A DNA stretch of 64,000 nucleotides from Azolla caroliniana. Lineage: Eukaryota; Polypodiophyta. The stretch lies in assembly GCA_043228905.1 (NCBI GenBank), contig JBHGNT010000002.1, positions 14,694,001-14,758,000 of the forward strand, given 5' to 3'. The position numbers were made by a program, and so were the translations under genes. Shown here piece after piece: positions 60,456-64,000 of the stretch. The notes beneath the pieces were generated by a model. That model made no database searches, was not told the DNA's origin, and worked only from the letters and a program-made list of their open reading frames with translations. Position 1 is the first letter of the stretch. Each line of letters begins with the position of its first letter.

Positions 60456-61255
60456 CTAATTTCTTGTTATTTCAGCACCTAATTAATCAGAAAAAGTGCT
60501 TAATACATCATAAAATAAACATAGTTAATACCCCATAGCATAAACATCAACCGGAAATTGGATAAACTATTGAGAGTTTGCCACAGTCATATATTCCTTT
60601 TCCAAAACAATTAACTTTTAAGAAATAATTGCATCAATTAACTTGTTGTTTGAAATACATAAGTTTTATGCCTCACAAGATGATGAGATGCATGCATACT
60701 ATTTACATCATGAAGTTTTCTTAACTAGAGTTTAAGACTAAGATAAGTATAACATAACTCATGTTATGCATGAGTTCATAACACAAACACTATTCATTTT
60801 CTTTTTCCATCAAAAACGACCCCCATCAATGAAATTCAAATCCGCTGATTCGTCAAACCATTTATCAAGCCTTATTAACAGATTGGTATTCATGTTAAAC
60901 GTTTCAACTCATATAAAACCTTAACATGGATCAATTTAAGACTTCCCTGAAGATTGCCAAAACATACAAAAACAATTTATGTTTAGCATTTTCCATGATG
61001 AATAACTTATGTCAATGCAAACTATATATTTTGCTGCTCCTGGCTGGTCATTTTAGAAGCCCAGCCTAGATGTTGCTAATCCATTATATCATTAAAACAT
61101 CCACAATGATCAGTAAAATGACTAGAAGCACTTGGTTGAAGCCATTGGTTAGAACATTACAGACTCCAAATATGCAGGTTCTAACCACTTGGCTGGTGTA
61201 AATATTTCAGATTCATGTTTACATTATTTTAAGATTCCTATTCAACATTAATCTT
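60456..61255. other. AT-rich region upstream of gene B
   Basis: No frame, repeat or terminal inverted repeat recognised. It could be the promoter or first intron of gene B. It ends at the copia F LTR, preceded by ATCTT (61251-61255). Confidence 0.45.
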
Positions 61256-61869
61256 TGTAAGGAATCAACCACACGATTAACCTTCTTCCCCTCGGCCACA
61301 ACCGAGTAAGCGCGAATCGATGCAGCAGAAAATAGGAACCACAAAGGGAAACAAAAACGCGAACACACAGGGATTAACGTGGAAAACCCTAGACGGGAAA
61401 AACCACGGGAGTACAAGACTCCAAACCAACACTATACAGAGAAGTATACAATGGCGAGCTGCAAGGCGACGACCTTGAGCTCGCTGTCCTCGCCACAGGC
61501 GGCGGAAATACACAGAGGCGTCGACCTCTTCCTCTCTCACGCTCTATCCCTCTCTCTCTCTCGCGGCTGCTCTCTCTTCACTCCTCTAGAGTGGAAAAAC
61601 AGAAAAAATGAGCAACAACACTAAAACCAATTGCCCTAAGTCATATTTATACATATATGACTTTGGGGCTATTTACAACTATAGCCTCAGGGGGTTCTTA
61701 GCAAACATATTCACGGATATGTCCCTGCATCCGGATCTCTCCCTGGGTACATTCGTCATCCGGCTCCGAAGCCGGGGTCTTCATCATCCGGTTCCGAAAC
61801 CGAAACCGGGCTCGTCGGCATTCATCTCCGACATCCGACCATCCCATCGAAGGGACCTTAATCCCAACA
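61256..61869 (-). repeat. 3' LTR of copia F
   Basis: 614 bp, TGTTGGGATTAAGGTCC to GATTCCTTACA on the minus strand. The outer end is set by analogy with the duplicated solo LTR at 59459, and ATCTT would be the target site. It contains the CTCGGCCACAACCGAG hairpin near 61292. Confidence 0.8.
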
Positions 61870-61879
61870 AACTCCCCCT
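61870..61879 (-). other. Polypurine tract of copia F
   Basis: The minus strand reads AAGGGGGAGTT directly before the LTR start TGTTGGG. Confidence 0.85.
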
Positions 61880-62683
61880 TCACTTCGGCATGGGATGTCT
61901 CTCCAATCCGATCCTCTTCCGGCATGCTTCCAGCTTGTCGGGTGTGAGCACCTTGGTCAGCATATCCGACCCGTTCTCGTCCGTGTGGATCTTTGTCAGC
62001 ACGAACTCCTTGTCTTCTATCCTTTCCCGGATCCAGTGGTATCTACGCTGGATGTGTTTCGTCCGGGAATGGTAGGCCGCGTTCTTCGCAAGGTGGATGG
62101 CACTCTGACTGTCACAGTAGAGTCGGTACTCCTCCTGCTGGATACCGAGCTCTCTAATGAAGTCCTTCATCCATATTATTTCCTTACCGGCTTCAACAGC
62201 TGCCATGTACTCCGCCTCCGTGGTTGACAACGCAACCGTCTTCTGCAGCCTCGACTGCCACGAAACGGCTCCCCTTGCATACGTCATCACATACCCTGAT
62301 GTGGACCGGCTGGTATCTGCATCAGCCGACATATCCGAATCGGTGAAGCCGTCGAGTTCGGGCTCACCGGAGCCGAATCGGAGGCACACGTTTGCCGTGC
62401 CCTTCAGGTATCGGAGTATCCACTTGGCCGCATTCCAATGCTCTTTGCCGGGATTGCTCATGTACCGGCTCACCACTCCGACTGCATATCCGATGTCCGG
62501 TCTCGTACACACCATGGCGTACATCAAGCTTCCGACGGCTGAGGCATACGGTACTTTCATCATATCCTCCTTTTCAGCCTTTGTCTTGGGACTTTGCTTG
62601 CTGGACAGCTTGCAGTTTGCCGGGAGGGTCGATCCGACCGGTCTTGCTTCCGACATGTTAAACCGGTGAAGCACCTTCGTCAC
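61880..62683 (-). CDS. Copia F RT C-terminus and RNase H
   Basis: 267 residues: VLHRFNMSEARPVGSTLPAN, KVPYASAVGSLMYAMVCTRP, SRYMSNPGKEHWNAAKWILR and YLKGTANVCLRFG, then RNase H with GFTDSDMSADADTSRSTSGY, LSTTEAEYMAAVEAGKE, LYCDSQSAIHLAKNAAYHSR and TKHIQRRYHWIRE, ending LERHPMPK. The RNase H acidic residues (DSD, EAEY, CDS) are present. Separated from the upstream frame by a single TAG near 62695. Confidence 0.9.
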   Translation of the reverse strand: MTKVLHRFNMSEARPVGSTLPANCKLSSKQSPKTKAEKEDMMKVPYASAVGSLMYAMVCTRPDIGYAVGVVSRYMSNPGKEHWNAAKWILRYLKGTANVCLRFGSGEPELDGFTDSDMSADADTSRSTSGYVMTYARGAVSWQSRLQKTVALSTTEAEYMAAVEAGKEIIWMKDFIRELGIQQEEYRLYCDSQSAIHLAKNAAYHSRTKHIQRRYHWIRERIEDKEFVLTKIHTDENGSDMLTKVLTPDKLEACRKRIGLERHPMPK

Positions 62684-62692
62684 GTACTTCTC

Positions 62693-63985
62693 CTATGATA
62701 GCCACAACTGCTTCTTGCTCCGGTCCCGGATGATGTGCATCCCTAGTATTTGCCTCGCCGGACCCAAGTCCTTCATTGAGAAGGTTCGGTGAAGAGCCTT
62801 CTTCAGCATCCGTATCTTGACCTGGTCCCGTCCGACGATCAACATGTCGTCCACGTATAGGAGGAGTATCAGAGAGTCTCCTCCTTCGAACTTCTTCACA
62901 AACACGCAGTGGTCGGACTGCGTTTTGAGGTACCCTTCGTCGGTCATGAAGGAGTCGAACTTCCGGTACCATTGCCGGGGAGCCTGCTTCAGTCCGTAAA
63001 GGCTCTTCTTCAACCGGCATACCAGGTGCTCCTTCCCTTTCTTCTCGAATCCTTCCGGTTGCTGCATGTAGATCTCTTCATCGAGGTCACCGTGAAGGAA
63101 TGTCGTCTTCACGTCCATCTGTTCTACCTCGAGGTCCATGCTTGCCGCTATGCTCAGCACCGTTCGGATGGAGGTCATCTTCACTACCGGGGCAAATATC
63201 TCGTCGAAGTCCACACCCTTCTTCTGCTGGAACCCCTTCACCACGATCCTGGCTTTGTATCTCGGGGGGTTTCCGGCATCTCCCGGTTTCAGCTTGAACA
63301 CCCACTTGTTTCGAAGTGCCCGCTTTCCTTTCGGCAACTCCACAAGTTCATATGTGTGGTTCTCATGCAGGGAATCCATCTCGTCCTGCATGGCACTCAA
63401 CCACCTGCGGCTCTGGGTGTCATGCTTTGCTTCTTCAAAGCTCTCCGGCTCCCCCTCGTCGGTTAGCAACACGTGCTCTGGTTCCGGGAATCTCCGGGGG
63501 GGCCTTCTCTCTCTTAGAGGGTATCTCCGTTCCGGAGCTTCGGTAACCGGTTCTTCCGATTCTTCTTCATCCGAATCCATTTCGGGATCGGGGCCGGTCC
63601 CGGTATCATTTTCATCTTCTTCGGCCGGTTCTGTTTCTTCACCGTCTTCGGCCGGATCCTCGAGTGCTAACCGGTCTTTTGCCGGTCGGGACTGCTCCTT
63701 GTAGAGTTGATCCTCACCGGTCGACTTGGAGCTCTTCATCTTCTTCTCCGACTCCCAGTCGGCGAGTGTCTTGTCCTCCATGAAGATGATATCTCGACTC
63801 CTGAATATCTTCTTGTCGACCGGGTCCCATACTCGGTAGCCGAACTCATCGTCGCCGTAACCGAGGAATATGCATGGCCGGGTCTTTGGATCTAGCTTTC
63901 CTCTCCGGTCCTTTGCCACATGCACGTATGCGAGACACCCGAACACCTTCAGGTGCCGGTAGGACACTTCCTTACCGGTCCACAC
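62693..63985 (-). CDS. Copia F integrase end, linker and RT
   Basis: 430 residues, open to the right edge: integrase tail (YRHLKVFGCLAYVHVAKDRR, CIFLGYGDDEFGYRVWDPVD, SRDIIFMEDKTL), a strongly acidic linker of ~90 residues, then RT with LRNKWVFKLKPGDAGNPPRY, KARIVVKGFQQKKGVDFDEI, MDVKTTFLHGDLDEEIYMQQ, CRLKKSLYGLKQAPRQWYRK, the intact catalytic LLYVDDMLIVG and ARQILGMHIIRDR. It ends at a TAG in LWLS-stop-EKY, the only interruption before RNase H. Confidence 0.92.
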   Translation of the reverse strand: MWTGKEVSYRHLKVFGCLAYVHVAKDRRGKLDPKTRPCIFLGYGDDEFGYRVWDPVDKKIFRSRDIIFMEDKTLADWESEKKMKSSKSTGEDQLYKEQSRPAKDRLALEDPAEDGEETEPAEEDENDTGTGPDPEMDSDEEESEEPVTEAPERRYPLRERRPPRRFPEPEHVLLTDEGEPESFEEAKHDTQSRRWLSAMQDEMDSLHENHTYELVELPKGKRALRNKWVFKLKPGDAGNPPRYKARIVVKGFQQKKGVDFDEIFAPVVKMTSIRTVLSIAASMDLEVEQMDVKTTFLHGDLDEEIYMQQPEGFEKKGKEHLVCRLKKSLYGLKQAPRQWYRKFDSFMTDEGYLKTQSDHCVFVKKFEGGDSLILLLYVDDMLIVGRDQVKIRMLKKALHRTFSMKDLGPARQILGMHIIRDRSKKQLWLS

Positions 63986-64000
63986 TTTCTGCGGCGTGTC

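Larger units (their letters stand above)
45220..61255. mobile_element. Gene-containing AT-rich segment, candidate large DNA transposon
   Basis: It starts abruptly inside copia C with GGTGAAAGCACGCTACAGTG. It carries intron-bearing gene-like units on both strands (RING gene A, acidic gene C, transposase-like gene B) and arrays rich in TTAGTACTAA. I found no matching terminal inverted repeat before 61255, so the right end is either outside the window or lost. Calling it a transposon rests on gene B and the abrupt junction; it could also be an older genomic segment to which a broken copia C end was joined. Confidence 0.45.
61256..64000 (-). mobile_element. Copia F, 3' half, nearly intact
   Basis: Minus-strand copia running off the right edge: 3' LTR, polypurine tract, RNase H, RT and integrase end. 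Only one stop codon occurs in about 700 visible codons. The solo LTRs at 10731 and 59459 belong to the same family. Confidence 0.92.

Noticed and set aside
62157-62669. 170-codon plus-strand frame
   Set aside because: Antisense of copia F RNase H; the minus strand has the catalytic motifs.

Overview
The window is land-plant nuclear DNA made almost entirely of transposable elements, many nested inside one another. I found no convincing ordinary single-copy host gene, RNA gene or CRISPR array. Plant origin follows from the Ty1/copia and Ty3/gypsy LTR elements with an initiator-Met-tRNA-type primer site, and from a plant L1-type LINE with a zf-RVT tail. The canonical chromodomain chromovirus at 23.5-43.6 kb resembles the lineage I associate with non-seed plants. 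That makes a fern, lycophyte or moss plausible, but this is inference only.

Layout, left to right. 1-1932: 5' part of a minus-strand copia (A), sitting in a decayed plus-strand copia (G, 1933-3158). 3246-8959: non-autonomous minus-strand LTR element with a gag-like frame carrying in-frame tandem repeats. 8960-13830: decayed plus-strand copia (B), interrupted by two solo LTRs and an LTR remnant. 13907-20094: gypsy W (minus), split by copia E (14636-19714). 20095-21140: gypsy Z remnant (minus).

21223-45219 is a four-level nest. Minus-strand copia C was split by plus-strand chromovirus Y (23529-43588, target duplication CTACC). Y was split by minus-strand gypsy X (25738-40119, GTGAC/ATGAC). The 3' LTR of X was split by a LINE (25926-31239, 17-bp duplication) that still has an uninterrupted 1445-residue ORF2. 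The insertion order is therefore C, then Y, then X, then LINE. The Y LTRs carry a run of alternating GAA/TTC blocks upstream of a TATA box, which looks like a heat-shock element.

45220-61255 is different: AT-rich, intron-containing and gene-like. It holds a plus-strand RING-H2 gene (A), a plus-strand acidic/basic gene (C) and a long minus-strand gene (B) with transposase-like motifs, separated by TTAGTACTAA-rich repeat arrays. Copia D (48499-53879, TTTAG duplication) and a solo LTR (59459-60083, AGTAT duplication) landed in it. It begins abruptly inside copia C, so it may be a large, poorly described DNA transposon; the far end is not seen. 61256-64000 is the 3' part of copia F, the best preserved copia here.

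Most pol genes are dead: YVDD is YVKE in copia E, FLDD is FLDN in gypsy X, and integrase Asp or Glu is lost in B, D, E and Y. The LINE ORF2 and copia F (one stop in the visible part) are the most intact.
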